DNA of 32,053 nucleotides from Vibrio caribbeanicus ATCC BAA-2122. Lineage in GTDB: Bacteria > Pseudomonadota > Gammaproteobacteria > Enterobacterales > Vibrionaceae. Below the pieces are notes generated by a model. The model searched no databases, was not told the DNA's origin, and saw nothing but the letters and a program-made list of their open reading frames with translations. Below are positions 7,529 to 16,738 of the stretch, in pieces (positions within the stretch are counted from its first letter, which is position 1; each line of letters begins with the position of its first letter). The DNA is taken from the NCBI RefSeq assembly GCF_000165125.1, contig NZ_AEIU01000094.1, positions 1 through 32,053 of the forward strand. Reading direction: 5' to 3'. The translations under genes were made by a program, and so were the position numbers.

Positions 7529-9877
7529 ATGCAACAGCCAGAAATTCTCTCTCTCGCAGAACGATTAATTCCTGCATACAAGACTGCAGACTTTGAATTC
7601 CTGCTCGGTCAAATGACTGAGGGACAGGCAGCGTCAGTAAAAATACTCGTAAAGATGGAGCTAGGACGGATAATGACACCCTGTTCTAAACCGATTGACC
7701 TCAGGGGTAAAGTCAAAGGTGAATGTCGAGAGTACCAACTTAATGGCCTAACCCATTGGCTAGATGATGTTGCATTCAATGCTTACCACAAAAATACTCA
7801 AAAGTTCGGAGGCTATACAGAAGGTGTCTGGGACGCACTCTGTAATACACACAATAACTTCCGAGTTATGCAAAAAAGAAGTCAATCATCTGAAGGAAAC
7901 GACCAATCAAGTTCTTACGGGGTTGAGGTTGAAGCCATAACTATTGGACATGACCTAAAGCGCAAAGAGAATCGTTTAAAGGTAGCAGCTCAGGTCGAGC
8001 TATTGCTTCCGAAAAATAAACTCGTACACGCTGTTATCGTTGATTTGTCCCCATCAGGGGCAAAATTCAAAGTTCCCTCTGCAATGAAATATCAGCCCAG
8101 CGATATTATCGCGGTAAAATTTACTGAGTTTAATAACACTCTCGAAATCGAGGGACTCAACAATTCCATCTCTTATCGTGTTGTCGCTATTGATGATTCC
8201 TACGAAAATGACGCCATCAAGTACCTGCGTGTCATAAATCTAGACTCGACCGAGGTTATCAAAGAGGTAATCGAACACGTTACCGAAGTTGAAGGCAAAA
8301 AAACACGCCAAGATAATAAAAATAAAATCATTAGCGCTCGTGTCCGTAGCTTTGAACATACTTTCTTAAAGCACACCTGTAGTTTACCCATCTTTTTCAG
8401 TGGTTCTTCCATGAAGCTGGTATTGACGACTGAAAACAATAAGAGAATTTGGCAGTATTGGACTGATGAACGAAACCAACAGGCTCTCAATAGTTTATTT
8501 CAACCCCAACGGGTCTCTCAGCTCATCGTGCCAGGTGCTTCTGAGACGAGTAATACCATTTATTCTTTTACCCATGAGCACCAAAGCAAACGACTGTTCT
8601 TTTCTATGATGGCTCCAGAGGCCTCGCAAGAACTGCGAAATCTTTTCTTTCATATTGGTGCAAGGAGAAGCAGTTGGCGAGTCTTTAAACTCACTGTGTT
8701 TGAGCTATCAAACGACGAACGTCAAGCCATTTCAGAGCACTCGCATGAATTAGAGTTAGATGCAGATACGCTTACTCACTGCGCTGTACTTCAAGAGATT
8801 GCCGATTCTGATTGTAGTGCAGACTACTTGTTAAGTGATAAGCCAAACTTAGCCAATAGCCAACTCAACCGCTTTAGGCATGATCGTAACCCCGAACAAG
8901 ACCCGACATACTTCTATTTTGATTCCAAAGCATTGAGGAGAGAAACTCGATATTCCTTTCAGTCACCGTTAAGACTCTCCGAAACTGAAACGCTACATCA
9001 TGAAGGAACCTTAGTAGATATATCGAATCATGGTGCAAATATTGTTCTCCAAACTCCTTGTAAGTTGAGAGCAGGATCATTGTGTACCATTAACTTTTCG
9101 GAACTCAATAACCTTGATAAGAAACTGTCTTTACAGAGCGTTTGCTATCAGATCATAAAAATCAGTCCTGGAGGACAAAAGATCCAGCTCGCCATTGTTG
9201 AAAACGAGCAAACAGAACCTGTGATAAACTTTTTTGAAACTTTAATAAAGCATAATAAAGAGAAGCTCAATGCGATCGAGGAATTTTTACCCAGTGATAA
9301 CCTTATTGAAGGACTGCATCATATACTCATCTCTAAAATATCCAACTCCCCTATTTTCGTCGAAAAAAGAGGCAAAAGCCTTCGCCCGAGAATTATTGGA
9401 GTAAAAGCCCCCTTCAAGTCTTATGTGGAAGTTCTTGCACAACTTGGGGAAGAACAGAAATTTTCACTAGGCCCCATTTACAAAGGGAGAGCGAACTCAC
9501 TGCTGGCTCAACCAATGAAGCCGGTGAGTAATCCAAACCCTCAGTTTAACGAGCTCTATATTACCATCGCAAGGTTTGGTAACCGTATTCAAAATGTGGA
9601 GTCCAAGCTTAGAGAGGATTTTTCAAATACAAAAGAGCGTGTAGAGTTCATCAAACATGCCCAAACAACTGGCGATGTCTATGTTATTCGTATTAATAGT
9701 CTTCCCGTCCTCGACCCAATAACCACTCTTACCAGAAAAAACATATCTGAGCTGGTGCAAATTAATTTATCCACTGCTCGGAATCTTGAAAAAGAAATCC
9801 AAAGTATCGTTGGTTTCGCTGAGCTTACCGATATCACCGAAGAAGTACTTTTACGCTTAGGGATCTCTCATCAATAA
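7529..9877 (+). CDS. plzC: Large protein with two PilZ (c-di-GMP-binding) domains
   Basis: A 782-residue soluble protein with no visible signal peptide or membrane segment. Two PilZ c-di-GMP motifs are complete: RxxxR at 145-149 with DLSPSG at 172-177, and RxxxR at 470-474 with DISNHG at 497-502. The regions before, between and after the motifs are unassigned; the protein looks like two repeated halves, each with a PilZ domain. The position between radA and serB matches PlzC of V. cholerae, a c-di-GMP binder linked to biofilm and motility traits, hence the symbol. The ATG has only a weak, distant purine-rich sequence upstream, and no better in-frame start exists nearby. The output partner is unknown. 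Confidence 0.85.
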   Translation: MQQPEILSLAERLIPAYKTADFEFLLGQMTEGQAASVKILVKMELGRIMTPCSKPIDLRGKVKGECREYQLNGLTHWLDDVAFNAYHKNTQKFGGYTEGVWDALCNTHNNFRVMQKRSQSSEGNDQSSSYGVEVEAITIGHDLKRKENRLKVAAQVELLLPKNKLVHAVIVDLSPSGAKFKVPSAMKYQPSDIIAVKFTEFNNTLEIEGLNNSISYRVVAIDDSYENDAIKYLRVINLDSTEVIKEVIEHVTEVEGKKTRQDNKNKIISARVRSFEHTFLKHTCSLPIFFSGSSMKLVLTTENNKRIWQYWTDERNQQALNSLFQPQRVSQLIVPGASETSNTIYSFTHEHQSKRLFFSMMAPEASQELRNLFFHIGARRSSWRVFKLTVFELSNDERQAISEHSHELELDADTLTHCAVLQEIADSDCSADYLLSDKPNLANSQLNRFRHDRNPEQDPTYFYFDSKALRRETRYSFQSPLRLSETETLHHEGTLVDISNHGANIVLQTPCKLRAGSLCTINFSELNNLDKKLSLQSVCYQIIKISPGGQKIQLAIVENEQTEPVINFFETLIKHNKEKLNAIEEFLPSDNLIEGLHHILISKISNSPIFVEKRGKSLRPRIIGVKAPFKSYVEVLAQLGEEQKFSLGPIYKGRANSLLAQPMKPVSNPNPQFNELYITIARFGNRIQNVESKLREDFSNTKERVEFIKHAQTTGDVYVIRINSLPVLDPITTLTRKNISELVQINLSTARNLEKEIQSIVGFAELTDITEEVLLRLGISHQ

Positions 9878-9900
9878 CTATAAAAATCTTACCCATATGA

Positions 9901-9968
9901 GCACTTCATAGGTTAGAGTAAAGCAGCATAGATTAGCGAACTTACTTACAGGTTTTCTAATGAAGTGC
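9901..9968. repeat. Spaced 9-bp inverted repeat between the PilZ gene and serB
   Basis: GCACTTCAT (9901-9909) pairs with ATGAAGTGC (9960-9968) across 50 bases, in the 171-base gap between convergent genes. It may be a long-stem transcript structure or a small repeat remnant. Confidence 0.4.
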
Positions 9969-10048
9969 CACGCCGGTAATGTAGATGTTTTGAAACATAA
10001 ACTAAGCATCCAAAGGTCACTTAGATGCCAGTTTTCCATTAAGGTAAA

Positions 10049-11020
10049 TTATGTGTGACTGAGACGATTTTTTTGAGCTAAACCCGCCGATAATATGCAA
10101 AGCACACCACCGAGCGTAGAATTCCTCAAAGCAGATTGAGCCGCTTTTTCTACCTTTGGCTTTGCATGATAAGCCACGCCAAGACCCGCATTATCCATCA
10201 TCAGTAAATCATTAGCACCGTCTCCGACAGCGATAGTGTTGTGCAGCTCAATATCATAATGCTCGGCCAACTGATGTAAAATATCTGCTTTCGTTTGCGC
10301 ACTAACAACCGAGCCAACAATGTTACCTGTCAATTTACCTTCGATTACTTCTAGATGATTTGAGATCGCATTATCCAGTTTCAGTTTTTTCTGTAGGTAA
10401 TCGGAAAAATAAGTGAAGCCACCTGATGCAATCGCTGTTTTCCATCCATATGTCTTTAAGGTATTGATGAGTTCAATAAGATCTGGTGTGAACGTTAATT
10501 GATAGCGCACCTCTTCTAATATCGCTTCATCTGCCCCTTTTAAGAGAGCGACTCGTGAACGCAAGCTCTGCTCAAAATCTAGCTCCCCTTGCATTGCTCT
10601 TTCGGTAATCTGCTCGACCTCTTCCCCAACCCCGGCAAGCTTGGCTACTTCGTCGATACATTCAATCGTTATCGCAGTTGAGTCCATATCAAGCACAATC
10701 AAACCTGGCTTAGTCAGATCTGGGAGCTCAGAGAGCCTTGCGTAATCGAGTTTAAGTGCTTGTAATATCTCTTCATGTTGCTCAGTTATCTCACCATTCA
10801 TCAAGGCAACTTCGTATTGGCCAACTTTCCATACATCAAGAATTTTATGTTTGATACCGGTAAAAAAGTTGATGTCGTCAAATAAATCTGGTGTCAGTCG
10901 TTGAGAAAAAACCACCCAGCCCGCTTTTTTTCGCTCCAAAGGATGAGTTGAAATGACTTGCGGAAAACGACGAGTAAGCGATGGACGCCTTCTGATCAAT
11001 AATCTATTTTTCTTGTCCAT
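10049..11020 (-). CDS. serB: Phosphoserine phosphatase SerB
   Basis: Last step of serine synthesis: phosphoserine to serine, cytoplasmic. A 323-residue HAD-family phosphatase. The catalytic motif DMDST has its nucleophile at Asp111 and general acid at Asp113, followed by the SGGFTYF motif II and GDGANDLLM motif III. The roughly 100-residue N-terminal extension is normal for gammaproteobacterial SerB. The gene diverges from ytjB across 102 bases, as in E. coli, and converges with the PilZ gene. Confidence 0.96.
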   Translation of the reverse strand: MDKKNRLLIRRRPSLTRRFPQVISTHPLERKKAGWVVFSQRLTPDLFDDINFFTGIKHKILDVWKVGQYEVALMNGEITEQHEEILQALKLDYARLSELPDLTKPGLIVLDMDSTAITIECIDEVAKLAGVGEEVEQITERAMQGELDFEQSLRSRVALLKGADEAILEEVRYQLTFTPDLIELINTLKTYGWKTAIASGGFTYFSDYLQKKLKLDNAISNHLEVIEGKLTGNIVGSVVSAQTKADILHQLAEHYDIELHNTIAVGDGANDLLMMDNAGLGVAYHAKPKVEKAAQSALRNSTLGGVLCILSAGLAQKNRLSHT

Positions 11021-11122
11021 ATTTTTATTCCTTTAAACCTCTCTCGAAGTTAACTTGTTGCAATTTAGATAAGCAAGTCTCAATATAAATAGAGAATAAC
11101 TGAGTTCTATTTCGGGAGAAAG

Positions 11123-11734
11123 ATGAACACGTCTCTATTTTCTTTTCGCACTGTCATAAAAGGGATCGTTGCCTTGTCCCTAGTTGGCGTCGCCATTACT
11201 ATCGCGATAAACAGTGTAAAAATTACTCAAGGTAATGAACAAATACAAGTTAATCAGCTTGAAACACTGACCAATATGCTGATTTCACAAGCCTCCTTAT
11301 CTGCGGGCGACATGATTGTCAATCAGGATCAAGAACGTTTACTGAAACTTACCAACCAACTTGCGCAAGACGACCTAGTAACCGATGCGACTATTTATGA
11401 TGTTGAAGGTGTCAAGCTAGCAGCCAGTGATACAGCGGTATCTGTGCGCGAAATATTAGGTTTAGATGCACCATTACAAACGGCAAGAATCGGTAAACAA
11501 CAATTGGTTGAGCCCGTTTTCCATGATGGGAGCGTGATCGGTTTTATCAGAGTGACGTTTGAAACCGGTAAGTTAACTGCATTTTCAGATCACTATTATC
11601 GTAAAAGCGATCGCTACATGTATACCATGATTGCACTGAGCTTTTTAGCTGGCGGCCTAATTGCTTTAATGTTTCGCCGCCACCAATATCAAACAAAAGG
11701 CGAAAATTTACTACTAAAAAAACTAGAAGAGTAG
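11123..11734 (+). CDS. ytjB: YtjB/Smp (AhpA) family membrane protein
   Basis: A 203-residue inner-membrane protein with one transmembrane helix at about residues 12-30 and a second at about 166-184. These bracket a periplasmic domain of about 135 residues that looks like a small sensor-type fold. The C-terminal tail is short, basic and cytoplasmic. The divergent pairing with serB matches E. coli ytjB (smp). The molecular function is not established. A good ribosome-binding sequence (GGGAGAA) precedes the ATG. It converges with deoA; a hairpin terminator lies between them. Confidence 0.85.
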   Translation: MNTSLFSFRTVIKGIVALSLVGVAITIAINSVKITQGNEQIQVNQLETLTNMLISQASLSAGDMIVNQDQERLLKLTNQLAQDDLVTDATIYDVEGVKLAASDTAVSVREILGLDAPLQTARIGKQQLVEPVFHDGSVIGFIRVTFETGKLTAFSDHYYRKSDRYMYTMIALSFLAGGLIALMFRRHQYQTKGENLLLKKLEE

Positions 11735-11767
11735 TGCCACTTAAACCCCAAAATGTATAACTAGCAC

Positions 11768-11805
11768 GCAGAACAAGTGACATTCAGACTTGCTACTTGT
11801 TCTGC
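11768..11805. terminator. Hairpin between convergent ytjB and deoA
   Basis: An 11-bp stem (GCAGAACAAGT / ACTTGTTCTGC) with a 16-base loop, then TTTAAAA on the plus side. It probably ends ytjB and may also serve deoA. Confidence 0.6.
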
Positions 11806-11819
11806 TTTAAAACATTAGA

Positions 11820-13148
11820 TTAATTATCAGCTGTGCGAATAGTTTGATAAACATTTGGGGTTTCTTGGTATCCACCACCAATCTCAATCGCAGATTTCAA
11901 GCGACGTGCTGCTTCTTGCCATTGGTCCTCACTACGAGCGTGAATAACGGCCAGTGGTTTATCTAAAGAAGCCTTTTCACCTAGACGAATGAATCTTTCA
12001 AACCCTACCAAATGGTCAATGCGGTCACAAGCAACCTTACGTCCCCCGCCCATTTCAACCACTGCTAATCCAATCTCTCGGGTGTTCATAGCAGAAACGA
12101 TACCAGATGATTCAGAATAAACAGGGCGAATGTACTCTGCACGGCCTAAGTAATCTTGGTAATGTTCGACAAAATCAACCGGACCTCCCAGACCTGAAAC
12201 CATGTTACTAAAGCAACTTAAGGCACGTCCATTGTCCAGAACTCCCATCAAGTGCTCTTTAGCTTGTTCTGTGTTATCGGCTAATTTGGCCAGAACTAGC
12301 ATTTCAGCTCCCAAAGCGAGGGTAATCTCCAATAAACGAGGGTTACGATACTCCCCATTCAAAAAACGAACGGCCTCACAAACTTCCAGTGCATTACCAG
12401 CCGATGATGCTAGGACTTGGCTCATATCAGTCAAAACAGCACTGGTTCTAGTTCCTGCTCCATTAGCAACAGAAGTGATTGACTGAGCTAGCTCTTCTGA
12501 CATTTTGTAGGTGGGCATAAAAGCACCAGAGCCCACTTTGACATCCATAACAAGAACATCCAATCCAGCAGCCAGTTTTTTGGACAAAATAGAGGCGGTG
12601 ATCAGTGAAATATTATCGACCGTCGCGGTAATATCTCGGGTCGCATATAGACGCTGATCAGCTGGCGCTAAATCACCAGTTTGGCCAATAATAGCAACGC
12701 CTGCCTCTTTTGTAACAGTTTTAAAAATCGAGTGGTTTGGCTTGATATTATAGCCAGGTATAGACTCTAACTTATCTAGAGTACCGCCAGTATGACCCAA
12801 GCCTCGCCCCGAAATCATAGGAACAAAGCCACCGCATGCTGCTATCATAGGACCGAGCATTAAAGAGGTCACATCCCCAACCCCACCCGTCGAATGTTTA
12901 TCTACAATAGGACCATCATAGCCCTGATCGTTCCAATTTAAGACCATTCCTGAATCACGCATTGCACAGGTTAGAGCGATCCGTTCAGACATGCTCATTT
13001 CCTGAAAGCAAATGGCCATAGCAAAAGCTGCCATCTGTCCTTCAGATACCGTTTCATTGGCAATAGAAGAAACAAAAAAATCTATTTCTTCACTTGTAAG
13101 AGTTTTACCATCTCGCTTCTTGCGGATGATCTCTTGAGGTAAATACAT
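11820..13148 (-). CDS. deoA: Thymidine phosphorylase DeoA
   Basis: Converts thymidine and deoxyuridine plus phosphate to base and deoxyribose-1-phosphate. It has 442 residues, the usual length. Signatures include [12 protein letters not shown] (phosphate loop) and [17 protein letters not shown], with a glycine-rich C-terminal alpha/beta domain. The ATG has GGAAGG about 9 bases upstream. In relatives deoB and deoD follow deoA; here the next gene is convergent ytjB and neither is present. A terminator separates deoA from upstream deoC, so expression depends on read-through or a local promoter I could not identify. DeoA's product would need DeoB, encoded elsewhere, to reach DeoC. Confidence 0.97.
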   Translation of the reverse strand: MYLPQEIIRKKRDGKTLTSEEIDFFVSSIANETVSEGQMAAFAMAICFQEMSMSERIALTCAMRDSGMVLNWNDQGYDGPIVDKHSTGGVGDVTSLMLGPMIAACGGFVPMISGRGLGHTGGTLDKLESIPGYNIKPNHSIFKTVTKEAGVAIIGQTGDLAPADQRLYATRDITATVDNISLITASILSKKLAAGLDVLVMDVKVGSGAFMPTYKMSEELAQSITSVANGAGTRTSAVLTDMSQVLASSAGNALEVCEAVRFLNGEYRNPRLLEITLALGAEMLVLAKLADNTEQAKEHLMGVLDNGRALSCFSNMVSGLGGPVDFVEHYQDYLGRAEYIRPVYSESSGIVSAMNTREIGLAVVEMGGGRKVACDRIDHLVGFERFIRLGEKASLDKPLAVIHARSEDQWQEAARRLKSAIEIGGGYQETPNVYQTIRTADN

Positions 13149-13198
13149 TTAGAACACCTTCCATCGTTCATTAAATATGCAGTTTTTTAAAAGTAAAA

Positions 13199-13216
13199 AG
13201 GCCAATCACTTGGCCT
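13199..13216 (-). terminator. Rho-independent terminator between deoC and deoA
   Basis: On the minus strand, AGGCCAA / TTGGCCT forms a 7-bp stem with loop GTGA, followed directly by TTTTACTTTT. It lies 20 bases after the deoC stop and 50 before the deoA start, so it should cut or attenuate deoA transcription. Confidence 0.75.
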
Positions 13217-13236
13217 CTATCTCGAACAGATCTCTT

Positions 13237-14013
13237 TTAATAACTTTCTGTATTAACGACTTTATCTGTAACTTCTAATGTATTTAACAAGTTAGTAAGT
13301 AAACTCGATGCACCAAATCGATAGTGGCGAGCATCAATCCAATCAGGACCTAAAATTTCCTCTGCCATTGCAAGGTAGATCTTGGCATCTTCGGCCGTTT
13401 TTACCCCACCAGCAGGTTTGAATCCAACATGCTCGGAAGCTCCCATATCTCTGATAACTTCAAGCATCATTCGGGCATAATCTGGAGTTGCATTAATCGC
13501 AACCTTACCTGTCGATGTTTTGATAAAATCCGCTCCGGCATTAATAGCAATTTGAGACGCTTTCTTAATTATTGCCTCTTGCTTTAACTCACCTACTTCA
13601 ATGATCACTTTTAGTAAAACATCACCACATACTGCTTTACATTGCTGAACTAGATCAAAGCCTGTTTTTTCATCTCCACTCAGTAAAGCTCTGTATGGAA
13701 AAACAACATCAACTTCATCCGCACCGTAGGCTACAGCTGCTCTAGTCTCTGAGACGGCAATATCTATATCACTATTTCCGTGGGGAAAATTAGTGACGGT
13801 TGCAATACGGATTTCTGGGGTACCTTGTGCCAATAGTGTTTTTCTCGCGATGGGAATAAAGCGGGGATAAATACAGATTGCAGCCGTACTCCCGACAGCT
13901 GATTTCGCATCGTGACACAAAGCAATGACTTTCTCCTCTGTGTCATCATCATTTAGTGTTGTTAGATCCATTAACTTCATTGCACGAAGTGCAATTACCT
14001 TTAAATCGTTCAT
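13237..14013 (-). CDS. deoC: Deoxyribose-phosphate aldolase DeoC
   Basis: Class I aldolase splitting deoxyribose-5-phosphate into glyceraldehyde-3-phosphate and acetaldehyde. It has 258 residues, the usual length. Asp102, the Schiff-base Lys165 in FIKTSTGK and Lys199 in VGFKPAGG correspond to Asp102, Lys167 and Lys201 of the E. coli enzyme. The ATG follows CGGAGA. It is the first of the two deo enzymes, below a long intergenic region with palindromes, and is followed by its own terminator. Confidence 0.97.
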   Translation of the reverse strand: MNDLKVIALRAMKLMDLTTLNDDDTEEKVIALCHDAKSAVGSTAAICIYPRFIPIARKTLLAQGTPEIRIATVTNFPHGNSDIDIAVSETRAAVAYGADEVDVVFPYRALLSGDEKTGFDLVQQCKAVCGDVLLKVIIEVGELKQEAIIKKASQIAINAGADFIKTSTGKVAINATPDYARMMLEVIRDMGASEHVGFKPAGGVKTAEDAKIYLAMAEEILGPDWIDARHYRFGASSLLTNLLNTLEVTDKVVNTESY

Positions 14014-14412
14014 TTCTATCTCCGATCAATATTCAAAAACTCATGCAGCTGCAATCGCGCTAAACTGCTTTCATTTATGAACGGACTTTGTTCCCTGAAG
14101 ACTCGGTATACGATTGTCTATACCGATCGCTATCCATATCGCCGAACAGTACCAAAATGGTATTAGGCTGAGTAATCCTTGATAACTGTATTTTATCAAC
14201 TGGCTTCTACCTAGCGACATACCAGCAGAGCGGTTTCGCTTGTACTGGAATATGCTGCGACATTTTATAGCACAAGAGCTTTATCCTATGCAGAGACTTA
14301 TAAGGCGCAAACGATTTGTATCTCAAAAGTCAACGATGGCAAGTGAACGACTGAAATGCCTCTATGTACCTTCCGATTAAATGCACAATATCTTCGTTCT
14401 TACTGCAATAAA
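14014..14412. other. Long intergenic region upstream of deoC
   Basis: About 400 bases with no credible gene, presumably the deo control region. Visible elements are a 10-bp palindrome TGCAGCTGCA (14044-14053), TTCAT-TT-ATGAA (14070-14081), an 8-bp inverted repeat TCGGTATA-N8-TATACCGA (14103-14126), and an interrupted hairpin with AGCG-GTTT-CGCT at its tip (about 14218-14254). No clear CRP site was found. Confidence 0.5.
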
Positions 14413-14438
14413 AAAACCGCAGCAATAGCTGCGGTTTT
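14413..14438 (-). terminator. Rho-independent terminator after nupC
   Basis: An 11-bp stem (AAAACCGCAGC / GCTGCGGTTTT) with loop of 4, continuing into a T run on the minus strand. It lies 30 bases after the nupC stop and separates nupC from deoC. Confidence 0.88.
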
Positions 14439-14468
14439 CGCTCAATATCAGCTCCAAAATAGGGCTAT

Positions 14469-15725
14469 TTAAAATGACAAGAACAGACCTGCGATCGTTG
14501 CTGCCATTAGGTTGGAAAGCGTACCTGCACAGACAGCTTTCACACCCATACGTGCGATATCACTACGACGGTTAGGAGCAAGGCTTCCAAGACCACCAAG
14601 AAGAATGGCAATCGATGATAAGTTTGCAAAACCACACAGTGCGAACGAAATAATCGCTTTGGTCTTCTCAGACAAAATGACTTCTGCACCGTCCGCTAAG
14701 TAAGGAACAAAAGCAGAGTAAGCAACAAATTCATTGGCAACGATCTTTTGGCCAATAAATGAACCAGCCAATGTTGCTTCTTCCCAAGGAACCCCGATCA
14801 AGAAAGCGATAGGAGCAAATACGTAACCAAGAATCAGTTCAAGAGTAAGCTCAGGCATATTAAACCATCCGCCTACACCACCCAAGATACCGTTAATAAG
14901 AGCGATCAAGCCGATAAAGGCCAACAGCATTGCTCCGACATTTAAGGCAAGCTGTAGACCAACCGCAGCACCACCAGCAGCAGCATCAATTACGTTCGCT
15001 GGTTTGTCATCACCGCCATCAATATCAGAGTTGAAATCTTCATTTGGCTTTTCTGTTTCTGGCATGATGATTTTCGCGAACAATAGACCACCAGGTGCAG
15101 CCATAAACGATGCTGCCACCAAGTACTCCATTTTAACGCCCATACCTGCAAATGCTGCAAGTACACCACCGGCGATAGAAGCAAGACCACCACACATCAC
15201 AGCAAAAAGCTCTGATTGGGTCATTTTAGGAACAAATGGGCGAACAACCAAAGGTGCCTCAGTTTGACCAACGAAAATATTCGCAGCTGCTGACATAGAC
15301 TCTGCACGAGAAGTACCGAGTGCCTTTTGCAGGGCTCCACCTAAAAGTTTGATCACCCACTGCATTACCCCGATGTAATAAAGTACTGAGATAAAGGCAG
15401 AGAAGAAAATCAACGTAGGTAATACGCGGAATGCGAAAACAAAACCGCCCCCGCCGAACAGTTCGAACATTTTACCTGAGACTAAACCACCAAAGACAAA
15501 CTCAGTGCCTTTGAAACCATAGTTGATAACATCCGCAACACCTTCTGAAAAACTTTTCAGAAGCTCCTGTCCCCAAGGTACATATAAAATAAATGCACCG
15601 AGTAAAAATTGGATAGCAAAAGCGCCACCCACGGTTCTAAAATTGATAGCTTTGCGGTTATTTGACAGTAGTAATGCAATTCCTAGCAATACTGCCATAC
15701 CGATTAGGCTCATAAACAGGCTCAT
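14469..15725 (-). CDS. nupC: Concentrative nucleoside transporter (CNT/NupC)
   Basis: Inner-membrane sodium-coupled nucleoside symporter. It has 418 residues with many hydrophobic helices. Gly153-Gln154-Thr155-Glu156 ([11 protein letters not shown]), Asn331-Glu332 and Asn368/Ser371 fall at exactly the positions I recall for the substrate- and sodium-site residues of the crystallised V. cholerae CNT, so function is well supported. It lies upstream of deoC and deoA in the same direction but has its own terminator and promoter region. A candidate CRP site upstream suggests carbon control. It would supply deoxynucleosides to DeoA and DeoC. Confidence 0.96.
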   Translation of the reverse strand: MSLFMSLIGMAVLLGIALLLSNNRKAINFRTVGGAFAIQFLLGAFILYVPWGQELLKSFSEGVADVINYGFKGTEFVFGGLVSGKMFELFGGGGFVFAFRVLPTLIFFSAFISVLYYIGVMQWVIKLLGGALQKALGTSRAESMSAAANIFVGQTEAPLVVRPFVPKMTQSELFAVMCGGLASIAGGVLAAFAGMGVKMEYLVAASFMAAPGGLLFAKIIMPETEKPNEDFNSDIDGGDDKPANVIDAAAGGAAVGLQLALNVGAMLLAFIGLIALINGILGGVGGWFNMPELTLELILGYVFAPIAFLIGVPWEEATLAGSFIGQKIVANEFVAYSAFVPYLADGAEVILSEKTKAIISFALCGFANLSSIAILLGGLGSLAPNRRSDIARMGVKAVCAGTLSNLMAATIAGLFLSF

Positions 15726-15791
15726 AGTTTATGACTTCCTTATAAAGTTGTTTATTGGCGTGTAACAAAATGAAGCTAAAAAGCGGGGGCA

Positions 15792-15821
15792 ATTATACTC
15801 ATCAGGGCTGGAATAAAGTAA
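15792..15821 (-). promoter_or_regulatory. Candidate sigma-70 promoter of nupC
   Basis: On the minus strand TTACTT (15816-15821), an 18-base spacer and a perfect TATAAT (15792-15797), about 65 bases before the nupC ATG. Confidence 0.5.
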
Positions 15822-15870
15822 TGGTGCTCTCACAGTTTCTAATAAGATTCATCATGTGTGCATTCACTTG

Positions 15871-15886
15871 TGTGACACAGATCACC
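15871..15886. promoter_or_regulatory. Candidate CRP site upstream of nupC
   Basis: TGTGA-CACAGA-TCACC matches the CRP consensus TGTGA-N6-TCACA at 9 of 10 positions. It is about 90 bases upstream of the predicted nupC start point. A weaker TGTG-rich half-site lies just left of it (15856-15866), so a CRP/CytR-style tandem arrangement is possible. Confidence 0.55.
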
Positions 15887-15931
15887 ATAAAATGTGTAAT
15901 GTAAAGGCTTAGGTAATAAAAGAGGGGTTAA

Positions 15932-16705
15932 TTATTCATCAATATTGAGTACTGAAAGGCTGTTATTCCACACAGTATTAGCAATCAATTGCTCATCGTT
16001 TCCATTTAATTCTGAAAGGCAGCTTAAAATCAAAGGAAGATATTTAGGATGATTAGCCAAACCTTGATGGCCTTTAATGGGCATATCTGGTGCGTCTGTT
16101 TCCAGAACAATGCAATCAAGATCTAGCTGAGAGACGGCCTTGCGGGTCTTATTGGCTCTTGGATAAGTGATTACCCCACCAACACCAATATAAAAGCCGA
16201 GCTCGACAAACTGCATTGCTTGTTGATAGCTGCCAGAAAAAGCATGCAGTATACCTCCACCAGTAAATTTATGTCGCTTAAGTAATTGCAGCAATCGATT
16301 TTGTGTTCTGTGTCCATGGAGGATCAAAGGTAGTTTATGATTTTTCGCCAATTCAAGTTGACCGATAAACATCGTTTCTTGCTGCCATTCAGGAATATCT
16401 ATCTTACCATCAAGACCACATTCACCGACAGCGACACAACGCCGAACACTAAGATCCAATAGCTCATCAAGCTGCTTTAATTGATCAGTGTGAGTCTCTG
16501 CTAAAAAGCAAGGATGAAAGCCCAGCGCAGAATAAATGGCCGGAAAATCGTCAGCTAATTGGCGCACTCTCACCCAGTTCGAGGGCCCGACAGAGGGGAC
16601 AAGAAACCTCTCCACCTGTGCGAGACATGCCTCGCTCAGATGCGCGTTGAAGTTTCTTTTATATACATCGAAATCAAAATGGCAGTGAGTATCGAAAAGG
16701 CGCAT
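15932..16705 (-). CDS. TatD-family metal-dependent hydrolase (YjjV-like)
   Basis: A 257-residue TatD/YjjV-type TIM-barrel hydrolase, likely a metal-dependent DNase. The N-terminal metal motif FDTHCHFD, then GECGLDG, HAFSGS and ETDAPD near the C terminus carry the expected His, Glu and Asp ligands. The start is set at ATG 16705, with GAGGAG 7 bases upstream; a TTG three bases earlier is also in frame. It follows yaaA by 33 bases and is likely co-transcribed. E. coli yjjV is near the deo genes, which fits this location. The cellular substrate is uncertain. Confidence 0.85.
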   Translation of the reverse strand: MRLFDTHCHFDFDVYKRNFNAHLSEACLAQVERFLVPSVGPSNWVRVRQLADDFPAIYSALGFHPCFLAETHTDQLKQLDELLDLSVRRCVAVGECGLDGKIDIPEWQQETMFIGQLELAKNHKLPLILHGHRTQNRLLQLLKRHKFTGGGILHAFSGSYQQAMQFVELGFYIGVGGVITYPRANKTRKAVSQLDLDCIVLETDAPDMPIKGHQGLANHPKYLPLILSCLSELNGNDEQLIANTVWNNSLSVLNIDE

Positions 16706-16738
16706 CAATCATCTCCTCAATATCACCGTCACTGAACA

